A stretch of DNA of 32,210 nucleotides from Bacteroidales bacterium M7 (GCA_001689515.1 LUJR01000021.1:1-32210), one strand, 5' to 3'. Positions 22,737 to 31,151 are shown, counted from the stretch's first letter. Translations and numbers: made by a program. The notes: generated from the letters alone by a model not told the origin.

Positions 22737-24713
22737 ATGTACCGATACATCTTGCTAACGTTGGCGGCACTGCTAACGTCACTTTGCGCCAAATCCCAGA
22801 TAAACACCGACCAGATGCTCCGCGTGGGTCAGAATGCGCTGTATTTTGATGACTACATGGTGGCTATACAGTATTTCAACCGCGTCATAGAGGCGAAACC
22901 ATACCTCGCGCAGCCCTATTTCATGAGAGCGATAGCCAAGTTTAATCTGGAGGACTTCGAGGGTGCGGTCAAGGATGCCACTGAGGCTATAGAGCGCAAC
23001 CCGTTTATTACCGATGCCTACGAAGTGCGCGGCGTAGCTTATCAGAACATGGGTGACACCGACAATGCCATCAAGGATTATGACCGCGCACTGACGCAGC
23101 TGCCCGACAACCGCAGCATCCTATATAACAAAGCGATGGCACTGACATCGGTTGAACGGTATGATGAAGCCAGCGACGTGTTCAACCACCTGCTTAAAGT
23201 ATATCCGCGCCACAGCGACGGATACATAGCCCGCGCCCGCATGGAGATGATAAAACAGGACACCATAGCCGCCCTCACTGATGTAGACAAGGCTCTGGAG
23301 CTCAACCCCAAGTCAATCAACGGCTACCTGATGCGCACCGACATCAATATGGGGCGCGACAGCCTCGCATCGGCTATGAAAGATATAGACAGCGCACTGC
23401 TCCTCGAGCCGCGCATGGCTGGGCTGTATGTCAACCGATCCCTCATACGCTATCGTCAGGACGACTATTTCGGTGCGATGGCTGACCTCGACTATGCCGT
23501 GGAGTTAGAACCGACCAATGCCACCGCTCTATACAACCGCGCCCTGCTGCGAGCCGAGGTGCATGACAACAACAAAGCCATCAGCGACCTCACCACTGTG
23601 ATAGGGCTTAAAGGCGAGGACTACCGCTCGCTATATAACCGAGCAATCCTCTACAAGGAGATCGGCAACTACCAGCTCGCGCTCAAAGACATCAACAAGG
23701 TGATAGAGCAGTATCCCGACTTCGCGGCGGCATATTTCCTCCGCTTTGACATCTACCGCGAAAAGGGTGACAGCCGACAAGCCAAGCGCGACTATGACAA
23801 GTCGCTCGCCCTTGCCAAAAGCAAGGTCAACATCATGCCCGAAAAGACGGAGGGCAATCCATCAAAAGATAACAACGCCACCGATGAAGCCACCCAAGAG
23901 GAAGTGTCACGCCGCTTCACTACCCTGCTCCAAGCCTCCAATGAGGCAGCTCTCGCCCAGGACTATAACAACGAGAGCATCCGAGGGAGAGTGCAGGACC
24001 ACTCCGACGGCATAGACACAGAGCCGATGATGGCGATAAGCTACTACACCTCCACCAGCGAACTCAACCAAGGAAACGACTTCGTGCGCCAGGTCAACAG
24101 CATCAACAAGCTCCACGAGCTCAACCATCTGCTGCTTGTGACATGCCACGTCCCATCGCTTGACGACGAAGCACTCATACAGGAGCATTTCAACTCCATC
24201 AAGCGTTACGACGAGCTCCTTGCCACTACTGCCAAGCCGAGAGCCATCGACTACTTCGGCAGAGCCATGGACTATATGACCATACATAACTATGACGAGG
24301 CGATCAGCGACCTCGACCGTGCCATAGCCTTGGTGCCTGACTTCACAGTGGCATACATGGTGCGCAGTTATGCCCGCACCAAGAAGGCAGAGCATTCAGC
24401 AGAGCGGGGCATACTCCCCTATGCCTCGGCACTCGCCGACCTTGACAAAGCCATAGAACTTGCCCCTGACATGGCAGCCGCCTACTACAACAAGGGGTGC
24501 ATATACCTGATGGCTGGCGACCTGACATCGGCACTCGCCTCCTTCACCCGCGCCTTGGAACTGAGGAGCGATTTCGGCGAAGCCCTCTATAACCGCGGCT
24601 ACACATACATGTCGCTCGGCAACCGCGAAGCCGGAGTAGCCGATCTCAGCCGTGCCGGGCAGATGGGTATCGCGCCGTCATATAAGCTTCTCAAGCGTAT
24701 CAATATCAGGTGA
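22737..24713 (+). CDS. Exported TPR-repeat protein
   Basis: A 658-residue protein with a signal peptide at about 1-20 (MYRYILLTLAALLTSLCAKS). A long array of tetratricopeptide repeats covers about 25-355, with units such as YYDYMVAIQYFNRVIEAKP-like and NIGRDSLASAMKDIDSALLLEP-like helices. A less regular segment follows (about 360-490) containing a polar linker and SYYTSTSELNQGN. Further repeats cover about 500-645 (YDEAISDLDRAIALVPD, ALADLDKAIELAPD, ALASFTRALELRSD). Such proteins act as periplasmic or outer-membrane scaffolds, but the partner is unknown. The ATG at 22737 is preferred over 22659 because it sits just after the -7 box and begins the signal peptide. Confidence 0.85.
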   Translation: MYRYILLTLAALLTSLCAKSQINTDQMLRVGQNALYFDDYMVAIQYFNRVIEAKPYLAQPYFMRAIAKFNLEDFEGAVKDATEAIERNPFITDAYEVRGVAYQNMGDTDNAIKDYDRALTQLPDNRSILYNKAMALTSVERYDEASDVFNHLLKVYPRHSDGYIARARMEMIKQDTIAALTDVDKALELNPKSINGYLMRTDINMGRDSLASAMKDIDSALLLEPRMAGLYVNRSLIRYRQDDYFGAMADLDYAVELEPTNATALYNRALLRAEVHDNNKAISDLTTVIGLKGEDYRSLYNRAILYKEIGNYQLALKDINKVIEQYPDFAAAYFLRFDIYREKGDSRQAKRDYDKSLALAKSKVNIMPEKTEGNPSKDNNATDEATQEEVSRRFTTLLQASNEAALAQDYNNESIRGRVQDHSDGIDTEPMMAISYYTSTSELNQGNDFVRQVNSINKLHELNHLLLVTCHVPSLDDEALIQEHFNSIKRYDELLATTAKPRAIDYFGRAMDYMTIHNYDEAISDLDRAIALVPDFTVAYMVRSYARTKKAEHSAERGILPYASALADLDKAIELAPDMAAAYYNKGCIYLMAGDLTSALASFTRALELRSDFGEALYNRGYTYMSLGNREAGVADLSRAGQMGIAPSYKLLKRINIR

Positions 24714-24715
24714 CA

Positions 24716-24758
24716 TTATAAGTTTTATAATTCTTATAAGTCTCATAAATCTTGTAAG
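24716..24758 (+). repeat. AT-rich direct repeat, 18-base period
   Basis: TTATAAG, TTATAAG and TTGTAAG begin at 24716, 24734 and 24752, each unit being 18 bases with a TCATAAATC-like second half. It starts just after the TPR gene stop. It could be a decaying tandem repeat or a protein-binding array. Confidence 0.55.
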
Positions 24759-24806
24759 TAGCTGAATTTTCTTGTTAAAAAACATATGACTGTCAGGAAA
24801 AGTCAC

Positions 24807-24814
24807 TAAATTTG
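24807..24814 (+). promoter_or_regulatory. -7 box of the etfB-etfA-acyl-CoA dehydrogenase operon
   Basis: TAAATTTG at 24807-24814 fits the consensus. The -33 is poor (ATG at 24786-24788, 18-base spacing). Transcription would begin near 24819, giving a leader of about 113 bases. Confidence 0.55.
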
Positions 24815-24823
24815 TAGCTTGAA

Positions 24824-24855
24824 ATGCCTACCTCGGCTTGTGCCGAGTCAGGCAT
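24824..24855 (+). promoter_or_regulatory. Leader hairpin at the 5' end of the etf mRNA
   Basis: ATGCCT and CTCGGC pair with GCCGAG and AGGCAT around the loop TTGT, with one two-by-two internal loop. It begins about five bases after the predicted transcription start, so it would cap the 5' end of the operon mRNA. Confidence 0.55.
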
Positions 24856-24931
24856 CGGGTTATATGGCTCTGTAGCCCTTACCTCTACACGACTAAATAC
24901 CTCATTCATAAATATAACCGAAACATTAACT

Positions 24932-25804
24932 ATGAGTCTTAACATCATTGTGCTCGCAAAGCAGGTGCCCGATACCCGCAATGTTGGCAAAGATGCAATG
25001 AAAGAAGATGGCACCATCAACCGTGCGGCTCTGCCCGCCATCTTCAATCCCGAGGACCTTAACGCGCTGGAGCAGGCACTCCGACTGAAGGATGCCAACC
25101 CCGGCTCTACAGTGACATTGCTTACAATGGGTCTCCCCCGTGCAGCCGAAATCATCCGTGAGGCTATCTACCGCGGAGCTGATACCGGCATAGTGCTTAC
25201 CGACCGTGCACTCGGCGGTGCCGACACCCTCGCCACCAGCTATTCATTGGCTCAGGCAGTCAAGAAAATCGGCAACTATGATATCATACTCGGCGGCCGT
25301 CAGGCTATCGACGGCGACACCGCCCAGGTGGGTCCCCAGATTGCCGAGAAACTCGGCATACCCCAGGTAACTTATGCTGAGGAAATCGTAGACCTTTCAA
25401 ACGGTCACGTGACTGTCAAACGCCGTCTGGAACATGGTGTTGAGACTGTGAAAGCACCTCTGCCCTGCGTGGTTACGGTCAACGGCACCGCAGCCGACTG
25501 CCGTCCGCGCAACGCCAAGAGGGTGCAGAAATATAAATTTGCCGCATCGCCCAGCGAAACAGGCAAGCTTCCCGAGAGAATCCAAGAGTTAGTAAAGACC
25601 CGCCCCGAGCTCCAGCTCAACGAATGGAGCGCAGCCTTCGTTGAAGCCGATCCCGAGCAGATAGGACTCGCCGGCTCGCCCACAAAGGTGAAGAATGTCG
25701 AGAACGTGGTATTTACAGCCAAGGACTGCCGCCGTCTTGACAACAATGACGAGCAGATAGAGGAACTCATCAAAGAGCTGATTACCAACCACACTATCGG
25801 CTAA
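24932..25804 (+). CDS. etfB: Electron transfer flavoprotein, beta subunit
   Basis: The beta subunit of ETF binds AMP and part of FAD and accepts electrons from acyl-CoA dehydrogenase. The 290-residue protein begins MSLNIIVLAKQVPDTRNVG, the usual start. NPEDLNALEQALRLKD and VTLLTMGLPRAAEIIREAIYRGAD follow. GGRQAIDGDTAQVGPQIAEKLG near residues 115-135 is the AMP/FAD-contact motif of the family. An in-frame ATG at 24824 would add 36 residues, but that stretch is the hairpin leader and resembles no ETF sequence. etfA and an acyl-CoA dehydrogenase follow, with gaps of 30 and 9 bases. Confidence 0.93.
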   Translation: MSLNIIVLAKQVPDTRNVGKDAMKEDGTINRAALPAIFNPEDLNALEQALRLKDANPGSTVTLLTMGLPRAAEIIREAIYRGADTGIVLTDRALGGADTLATSYSLAQAVKKIGNYDIILGGRQAIDGDTAQVGPQIAEKLGIPQVTYAEEIVDLSNGHVTVKRRLEHGVETVKAPLPCVVTVNGTAADCRPRNAKRVQKYKFAASPSETGKLPERIQELVKTRPELQLNEWSAAFVEADPEQIGLAGSPTKVKNVENVVFTAKDCRRLDNNDEQIEELIKELITNHTIG

Positions 25805-25834
25805 TCCTAATCCCTACATTTGACTATTTGCATC

Positions 25835-26863
25835 ATGACAGATAAAAATAACATAATCGTATATTGCGAGTTTGATGAGGGCAAAGTCGCCGATGTCAGC
25901 CTTGAGCTCCTCACCAAAGGACGTGAACTCGCCAAGAAACTCGGTGTCAAACTCGAAGCCCTCGTCATAGGCGACAAGCTCGACGGCGTAGAGGCTCAGA
26001 TATTCCCTTACGGAGCCGATGTAGTCTACAAGGTAGAGGACAAGCGCCTCTTCCCCTACATCAGCAACCCCCATGCAGCTGTGCTCATCCAGCTCTTCAA
26101 GGAGATAGAGCCGCAGATCTGCCTCATGGGCGCCACATGCATAGGACGAGACCTCGGACCCCGCGTGTCTTCATGCCTCCACAGCGGACTGACAGCTGAC
26201 TGCACATCGCTTGAAATCGGTCCGCACAAGGATCCCAAGACCGGCAAGGAATACACCGACCTGCTCTATCAGATCCGCCCCGCTTTCGGCGGTAACATCG
26301 TGGCTACGATCGTCAACCCCGAATGCCGTCCGCAGATGGCAACAGTGCGCGAGGGCGTGATGAAGAAAGAGATTCTCGACCCCGACCACAAGGGCGAAGT
26401 CATCAACCTCGACCCCAAGAAGTACGTGTCAGACGCAGACTTCGCTGTGGAAATCATCGACCGACACATCGAGAAGTCGAAAATCAACATCAAGAACTCC
26501 CCCATCATCGTGGCAGGCGGCTACGGCGTAGGCTCAAAGGAGAATTTCCAGCTCCTCCACGAACTCGCCGAGACCCTCGGAGCCGAGGTAGGCGCATCCC
26601 GTGCCGCCGTGGATGCCGGATTTACAGAACATGCCCGTCAGATAGGCCAGACCGGTGTCACAGTGCGTCCGAAGCTCTATATAGCTTGCGGTATCTCAGG
26701 TCAGATACAGCACATCGCGGGCATGCAGGAAAGCTCCATCATCATCTCCATCAACAATGACCCCGATGCTCCCATCAACACAATTGCCGACTATGTTATC
26801 ACCGGCGACATGGAGGAAATCGTGCCCAAACTCATCAAGTATTACAAGAAAAACTCCAAATAA
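25835..26863 (+). CDS. etfA: Electron transfer flavoprotein, alpha subunit
   Basis: The alpha subunit carries most of the FAD-binding site of ETF. The 342-residue protein has the N-terminal nucleotide-binding-like domain (NNIIVYCEFDEGKVADVSLELL) and LMGATCIGRDLGPRVSSCLHSGLTADC near 93-120. In its C-terminal third it has the classic FAD signature: GASRAAVDAGF, QIGQTGVTVRP, LYIACGISGQIQH and INNDPDAPINTIADYVITGD. The ATG at 25835 is chosen over 25820 because it begins the conserved MTDKNN start. It is followed nine bases later by the dehydrogenase, so the three products probably form one electron-transfer pathway. Confidence 0.93.
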   Translation: MTDKNNIIVYCEFDEGKVADVSLELLTKGRELAKKLGVKLEALVIGDKLDGVEAQIFPYGADVVYKVEDKRLFPYISNPHAAVLIQLFKEIEPQICLMGATCIGRDLGPRVSSCLHSGLTADCTSLEIGPHKDPKTGKEYTDLLYQIRPAFGGNIVATIVNPECRPQMATVREGVMKKEILDPDHKGEVINLDPKKYVSDADFAVEIIDRHIEKSKINIKNSPIIVAGGYGVGSKENFQLLHELAETLGAEVGASRAAVDAGFTEHARQIGQTGVTVRPKLYIACGISGQIQHIAGMQESSIIISINNDPDAPINTIADYVITGDMEEIVPKLIKYYKKNSK

Positions 26864-26872
26864 TCGTTAGCC

Positions 26873-28573
26873 ATGGCTAATTTCTATACAGACAATCCCG
26901 ACCTCAAGCATCATCTGACCCATCCGCTGATGGAGAAGATCGTTGCGCTCAAGGAGCGTGACTATACAGATGCCCAGAAATATGACTACGCTCCCCTCGA
27001 CTTTGAGGATGCCATGGACAGCTACGAACGCGTGCTCGACATCGTTGGCGAAATCTGCGGCGATGTCATCGCCCCCAACGCAGAGGATGTCGACCACCAG
27101 GGTCCCAAGGTGGTTGACGGCCACGTAGAATATGCTGACGGCACCAAGGTCAATCTTGACGCCGTGCGCAAGGCTGGTCTGATGGGCATGTCTATGCCAC
27201 GTCGTTTCGGCGGTCTCAACTTCCCCATCACCCCCTATATCATGGCAGCCGATATCGTCAGCCGTGCCGACACCGGTTTTGAAAATATCTGGGGACTCCA
27301 GGACTGCGCCGAGACCATCTACGAATTTGCCGACGAGGAGCAGAAGCAGAAATTCATCCCCCGTGTGTGCGAAGGCGAAACCATGTCGATGGACCTCACC
27401 GAGCCCGATGCCGGTTCTGACCTCCAGAGCGTGATGCTCAAAGCTACCGAGCAGCCCGACGGCACTTGGCGTCTCAACGGTGTGAAGCGATTCATCACCA
27501 ACGGCGACAGCGATATCCACCTCGTGCTCGCACGTAGCGAGGACGGCACCAAGGACGGTCGCGGTCTGTCAATGTTTATCTATGACAAACGCGACGGTGG
27601 TGTGACAGTGCGCCGTATCGAGAACAAGCTCGGTATCAAGGGCAGTCCCACCTGCGAACTCGTATATAAGAACGCCAAGGCAGTGCTCTGCGGCAGCCGA
27701 CGTCTGGGTCTCATCAAGTATGTGATGGCTCTGATGAACGGTGCCCGTCTCGGCATCGCAGCCCAGTCAGTAGGTGTAAGCGAACTCGCTTACCGCGAAG
27801 CCCTCTCATATGCCAAGGATCGCAAGCAGTTTGGCAAAGCCATCATCGAATTCCCGGCTGTCTTCGAGATGATTGCCGTGATGAAGGCAAAGCTTGACGC
27901 TTCACGTTCGCTGCTCTACGAGACATCACGTTTCGTGGACATGTACAAGCTCTATGAGGACATCGCCAAGGAGCGCACCCTCACTCCCGAAGAGCGCAAG
28001 GAGATGAAGCACTACAGCCGTCTGGCTGATGCGTGCACACCTCTCGCCAAGGGCATGGGCAGCGAATACTGCAACCAGAACGCTTATGATTGCATCCAGG
28101 TACACGGCGGTTCCGGCTTCATGAAGGATTACGCTTGCGAACGCCTCTACCGTGATGCACGTATCATCTCCATCTATGAAGGAACAACCCAGCTCCAGGT
28201 CGTAGCAGCCATCCGCCACGTCACCACCGGCACCTATATGAGCCTCATTGAGTCATATGCCGCACAAGACGTACGCCCCGAGCTCCAGCCCCTTAAGGAC
28301 AACCTCGTGGCTATGACCAAGACATATGCCGAGGCTGTCGAGAAAGTTACCTCAATCAAAGACCAGGCTTACAACGACCTCATGGCTCGCCGCTTAGTTG
28401 AGATGGCAGGAAACATCGTGATGGGCTACCTGCTCCTGCTCGATGCCAACCGCACCGAGTCGTTCACCAAGTCAGCCGAGGTCTACAACAAGATGGCACA
28501 GGCAGAGGTGGCTAAGCACAGCAACTTCATCAACAATTTCGTACCCGACCAGATCGAGGCATACAAGGAATAA
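26873..28573 (+). CDS. Acyl-CoA dehydrogenase (566-residue type)
   Basis: A flavoenzyme that oxidises an acyl-CoA to the 2,3-enoyl-CoA and passes electrons to the EtfAB encoded just upstream. The three domains are visible: helical N-terminus (about 1-165), beta middle with MSMDLTEPDAGSDLQSV (171-187) and WRLNGVKRFITNGD, and helical C-terminus with ARLGIAAQSVGV (291-302) and KDRKQFGKAIIEFPA. The catalytic base is Glu436 in ISIYEGTTQLQ. The protein is longer than the usual ~380 residues. There are extra N-terminal residues and an extension after about 455, as in larger dehydrogenases. The natural acyl chain cannot be told from sequence. A terminator follows. Confidence 0.93.
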   Translation: MANFYTDNPDLKHHLTHPLMEKIVALKERDYTDAQKYDYAPLDFEDAMDSYERVLDIVGEICGDVIAPNAEDVDHQGPKVVDGHVEYADGTKVNLDAVRKAGLMGMSMPRRFGGLNFPITPYIMAADIVSRADTGFENIWGLQDCAETIYEFADEEQKQKFIPRVCEGETMSMDLTEPDAGSDLQSVMLKATEQPDGTWRLNGVKRFITNGDSDIHLVLARSEDGTKDGRGLSMFIYDKRDGGVTVRRIENKLGIKGSPTCELVYKNAKAVLCGSRRLGLIKYVMALMNGARLGIAAQSVGVSELAYREALSYAKDRKQFGKAIIEFPAVFEMIAVMKAKLDASRSLLYETSRFVDMYKLYEDIAKERTLTPEERKEMKHYSRLADACTPLAKGMGSEYCNQNAYDCIQVHGGSGFMKDYACERLYRDARIISIYEGTTQLQVVAAIRHVTTGTYMSLIESYAAQDVRPELQPLKDNLVAMTKTYAEAVEKVTSIKDQAYNDLMARRLVEMAGNIVMGYLLLLDANRTESFTKSAEVYNKMAQAEVAKHSNFINNFVPDQIEAYKE

Positions 28574-28598
28574 ACCCTTTATAGCTCACTGATACAAT

Positions 28599-28652
28599 GC
28601 CCGCGCTTGCCGCTCCCTTACGCCGGAGACAGTAGGCGCGGGCTTTACATTT
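28599..28652 (+). terminator. Terminator of the etf-dehydrogenase operon
   Basis: GCCCGCGC at 28599-28606 pairs with GCGCGGGC at 28636-28643, followed by TTTACATTT. The loop between is about 29 bases and partly self-complementary. Confidence 0.75.
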
Positions 28653-28666
28653 CCCCATAGACGCAG

Positions 28667-28693
28667 GCGGACATGCCACGGCATGTCCCTACA
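28667..28693. repeat. Single arm of the GACATGCC palindrome family
   Basis: These 27 bases are identical to the right arm at 6144-6170, including the TGTAGGG head (here as CCCTACA). No partner arm lies nearby, so this is a solitary copy in the gap between the dehydrogenase terminator and the thioesterase gene. Confidence 0.85.
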
Positions 28694-28710
28694 GAATGGG
28701 ACAGACGCAT

Positions 28711-28754
28711 TTAATGTAACGTGGTTCAACTGTTAATGTAACATGGTTCAACTG
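28711..28754 (+). repeat. 22-base tandem duplication covering the thioesterase start
   Basis: The unit TTAATGTAAC-R-TGGTTCAACTG occurs at 28711-28732 and 28733-28754, differing at one base. The second copy contains the ATG at 28743 and the first codons of the gene. The first copy has GTG at the same place. Confidence 0.85.
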
Positions 28755-29156
28755 TCTGATTACACATACTGCCTTGAATTCAAGGTCAGAGACTACGAGG
28801 TGGACTCGCAGGGTATCGTCAACAACGCCAACTATCTGCACTATCTCGAACATACCCGCCATATGTGTTGCGAGGACAACGGACTGTCGTTCCGCGCGAT
28901 GAGCGAGGACGGATTAGTGCCTGTGGTTCGCAAGATTGAGATTGAATATCTCCACTCGCTGGGTCTTGCCGACAAGTTTGTCAGCTGCCTCAATCTCCAC
29001 CGCCACGGCGCAAGATTCATATTCGAGCAACATATATACCGCCTGCCCGACATGCTCCCTATCGTCAAAGCAGATGTCACCATAGTGTGCATGGCTAACG
29101 GAAAGCTCACGCGCGGTGATGAACTTGCCGAGGCGTTTAAGGATATAATCAGATGA
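28743..29156 (+). CDS. Acyl-CoA thioesterase, hotdog fold (YbgC/FadM-like)
   Basis: A 137-residue 4-hydroxybenzoyl-CoA thioesterase-type protein that should hydrolyse acyl-CoA. The family signature is the VRDYEVDSQGIVNNANYLHYLEHTRH region: Asp21 in DSQG is the usual catalytic residue, and the H..R helix follows. The C-terminal strands (HGARFIFEQHIYR, KADVTIVCMANGK) complete the single hotdog domain. The start codon lies within a 22-base duplication. dprA follows after 25 bases, so the two are probably co-transcribed. It lies downstream of the dehydrogenase operon but across a terminator. Confidence 0.9.
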   Translation: MVQLSDYTYCLEFKVRDYEVDSQGIVNNANYLHYLEHTRHMCCEDNGLSFRAMSEDGLVPVVRKIEIEYLHSLGLADKFVSCLNLHRHGARFIFEQHIYRLPDMLPIVKADVTIVCMANGKLTRGDELAEAFKDIIR

Positions 29157-29181
29157 AATAAAGCAAACTGCGAACAACGAT

Positions 29182-30288
29182 ATGCCGACTGATGCGATAT
29201 ACAAGATAGCTTTTTCGATGCTGTCCGGAGTCAATGGAGCTTCGGGGCGTAGGATACTCGACATAGTCGGCACGGAAGAACAATTTTTCAGTCTCAAGCC
29301 CGAGTATCTCGGGTCGATGCTCGGTCTGACATCCAAAATCATATCACGTGACTATCGTGACGGGCTGATGCGCAAAGCGGAGGACGAAGCGCGTTTCGTG
29401 GAAGCGCATGGCATCAGACTCTTTTATTTTGCCGACGAAGCATATCCGCAGCGGCTGCAAGAATGTGAGGACGCACCACTGATGCTCTACGGATTAGGCG
29501 ACTGCGATCTTGACAACAAATTTGCATTGAGCATAGTGGGTACCCGCCATGCCACGCCATATGGCATAGACTTCACACAAAAGGCAATATCAGAACTCGC
29601 TGCCTCATTGGCCGCCAAACCGATGATCACCAGCGGGCTCGCCTTCGGCATAGACATAGCCGCACACCGCGCGGCTCTAAAGTCAGCATCGCCGACTGTG
29701 GCAGTGCTGGCTCATGGACTCAAAAGCATCTACCCGGCTGTGCACCGACAGGATGCCACTGCTATAATAGACCACGGCGGAATGCTTCTGACCGAGTACA
29801 CAAGCGACGCTCCTGTACACCGCGGTAATTTCCTCGCTCGTAACCGCATCGTGGCTGGTCTGAGTGACGGTACATTGGTGGCAGAAAGCGCAGTCAAAGG
29901 GGGAGCGATGGTGACAGCATCAATCGCCGCAGCCTATTCGCGAGAGGTCATGGCACTCCCAGGACGCATCTCCGACAGCTACAGTGCGGGGTGCAACCAC
30001 CTCATCCGTTCCAACATGGCTTCATTGGTGACCTCTGCCGAGGATATAGCCAATACACTCGGATGGCACATGGAAACCAGCCCCATCCACCAAAACACAC
30101 TGCCATTAGCTCTTGACCCCGAGGAACAGGCGGTCGTAGATCTGCTTACAGAGCGTGGCGAAGCAACTACCAACCAGATAGCAATAGCCTCAGGCTTCTC
30201 CATCTCCCGCACCATGTCGCTCCTGATAGACATGGAATTCAAGGGTCTTATTATCTGCTACCCAGGCTCACGCTACCGCTTAGCCTGA
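29182..30288 (+). CDS. dprA: DNA-processing protein DprA
   Basis: DprA protects incoming single-stranded DNA and loads RecA during natural transformation. The 368-residue protein has a helical N-terminal domain (about 1-95). The Rossmann-like core (about 105-300) follows with SIVGTRHATPYG, MITSGLAFGIDIAAHRAAL, VLAHGLKSIYPAVHR, EYTSDAPVHRGNFLARNRIVAGLSD (in two parts) and AVKGGAMVTASIAA. A C-terminal winged helix (about 315-368, LLTERGEATTNQIAIASGFSISRTM) is present. The full length suggests a working protein. No other competence gene is in the window. Confidence 0.95.
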   Translation: MPTDAIYKIAFSMLSGVNGASGRRILDIVGTEEQFFSLKPEYLGSMLGLTSKIISRDYRDGLMRKAEDEARFVEAHGIRLFYFADEAYPQRLQECEDAPLMLYGLGDCDLDNKFALSIVGTRHATPYGIDFTQKAISELAASLAAKPMITSGLAFGIDIAAHRAALKSASPTVAVLAHGLKSIYPAVHRQDATAIIDHGGMLLTEYTSDAPVHRGNFLARNRIVAGLSDGTLVAESAVKGGAMVTASIAAAYSREVMALPGRISDSYSAGCNHLIRSNMASLVTSAEDIANTLGWHMETSPIHQNTLPLALDPEEQAVVDLLTERGEATTNQIAIASGFSISRTMSLLIDMEFKGLIICYPGSRYRLA

Positions 30289-30333
30289 ATCATCTGCTGC
30301 GTATCTCCTCCTAACATTACAAACCCTTAATAA

Positions 30334-30368
30334 TAACGCCCGAAATTCCTGATGGAATCCGGGCGTTA
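30334..30368. terminator. Bidirectional terminator between dprA and the outer-membrane protein gene
   Basis: TAACGCCCG pairs with CGGGCGTTA and, inside it, AATTCC pairs with GGAAT-containing sequence around TGAT. T-rich DNA follows on both strands. It separates convergent dprA and the small barrel gene. Confidence 0.8.
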
Positions 30369-30397
30369 CTTTATGTTTGTTTTCGTTGGATGTATGA

Positions 30398-30859
30398 TCA
30401 GAAGTTGTATCCGATTTTCATGTTGAAGCAACTTGTGGAGCCAGCATGGTCGGGAGTCCAGCAGTGCCCGAGATAACCGATACCTCCATACCATTTTCCG
30501 AATTGCAGACCTACCATCGGGTTTACAAGGACGGCACCCCAATCGGTGTTTTCGGTGTTGATTTCGTAGCCGACATCAAAAGAGAAGAAAGGATACAAAC
30601 CACCGAGTTTCCCTTCAACCTGTGCACGCACGAAGATAGGAATCAGCGGTGCTGTGTCAAAGTTCCATTTCTCGGTGACACCGATACCGGCGCCAAGACG
30701 GAAGTTCTTATGCACTTTGCTTGTGATACCGCCCTGAAAGTTGAAGGCTGTGAAACCGTCGCCAGCCTGCACAGGCTGAAACTCAAAGAACGGGTTGATG
30801 GCAGATGCTGACATTATTCCAGCGAGTGCCACTACTAAAGTCATCAGTAATTTCTTCAT
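30398..30859 (-). CDS. Small outer-membrane beta-barrel protein
   Basis: A 153-residue exported protein with a signal peptide at about 1-20 (MKKLLMTLVVALAGIMSASA). Alternating-residue strands follow (FNFQGGITSKVHKNFRLGAG, IPIFVRAQVEGKLGGLYPFFSFDVGY in parts, KWYGGIGYLGH), and it ends in MKIGYNF with a C-terminal Phe. This is the form of small porin-like barrels recognised by the BAM machinery. No function or ligand can be inferred. It has its own strong promoter and a leader of about 124 bases. Confidence 0.8.
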   Translation of the reverse strand: MKKLLMTLVVALAGIMSASAINPFFEFQPVQAGDGFTAFNFQGGITSKVHKNFRLGAGIGVTEKWNFDTAPLIPIFVRAQVEGKLGGLYPFFSFDVGYEINTENTDWGAVLVNPMVGLQFGKWYGGIGYLGHCWTPDHAGSTSCFNMKIGYNF

Positions 30860-30987
30860 TACACAATGATTTTGAAAGTTAAAGGAAACTCAATTGGTTG
30901 GTTTTATACTCGGATTAAAGCGAAAACTGAGTTTCCATAAATTTCCACCAAACCCATGGTAATCTTGTTAAGAGCAAAAACCTGGGG

Positions 30988-31019
30988 CAAAATTAACGTT
31001 TGTTTTTTGATTTGTCAAA
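30988..31019 (-). promoter_or_regulatory. Promoter of the small outer-membrane protein gene
   Basis: On the minus strand, TTTG at 31019-31016, a 20-base spacer and TAATTTTG at 30995-30988 match the consensus. The transcript would carry a leader of about 124 bases. Within the leader, GAGTTTCC at 30929-30936 can pair with GGAAACTC at 30884-30891 around 37 bases. No known riboswitch is recognised. I see no clear promoter for the plus-strand gene at 31152 in this 292-base gap. Confidence 0.7.
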
Positions 31020-31151
31020 CTTTTTAGCACACTTTGTTGACTTTACACGGAAAAGATTTGATGAGATGAATTAGATTTTCTCAATAGAAATTATTAACTT
31101 GTGCTTTCTTAATTGTTTTATCAATACCATAACCATTTAAAATCAAACACC

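Noticed and set aside
23907..24395. 162-codon minus-strand reading frame opposite the TPR gene
   Set aside because: Antisense of TPR repeats, His/Val-rich and without a promoter or family match.
26867..27520. 217-codon minus-strand reading frame opposite the acyl-CoA dehydrogenase
   Set aside because: It lies wholly within a well-supported gene on the other strand and reads as a shadow of its codon bias.
30860..30983. Riboswitch in the leader of the small outer-membrane protein gene
   Set aside because: Only one 8-base stem with a long loop is visible and it matches no riboswitch core I know.
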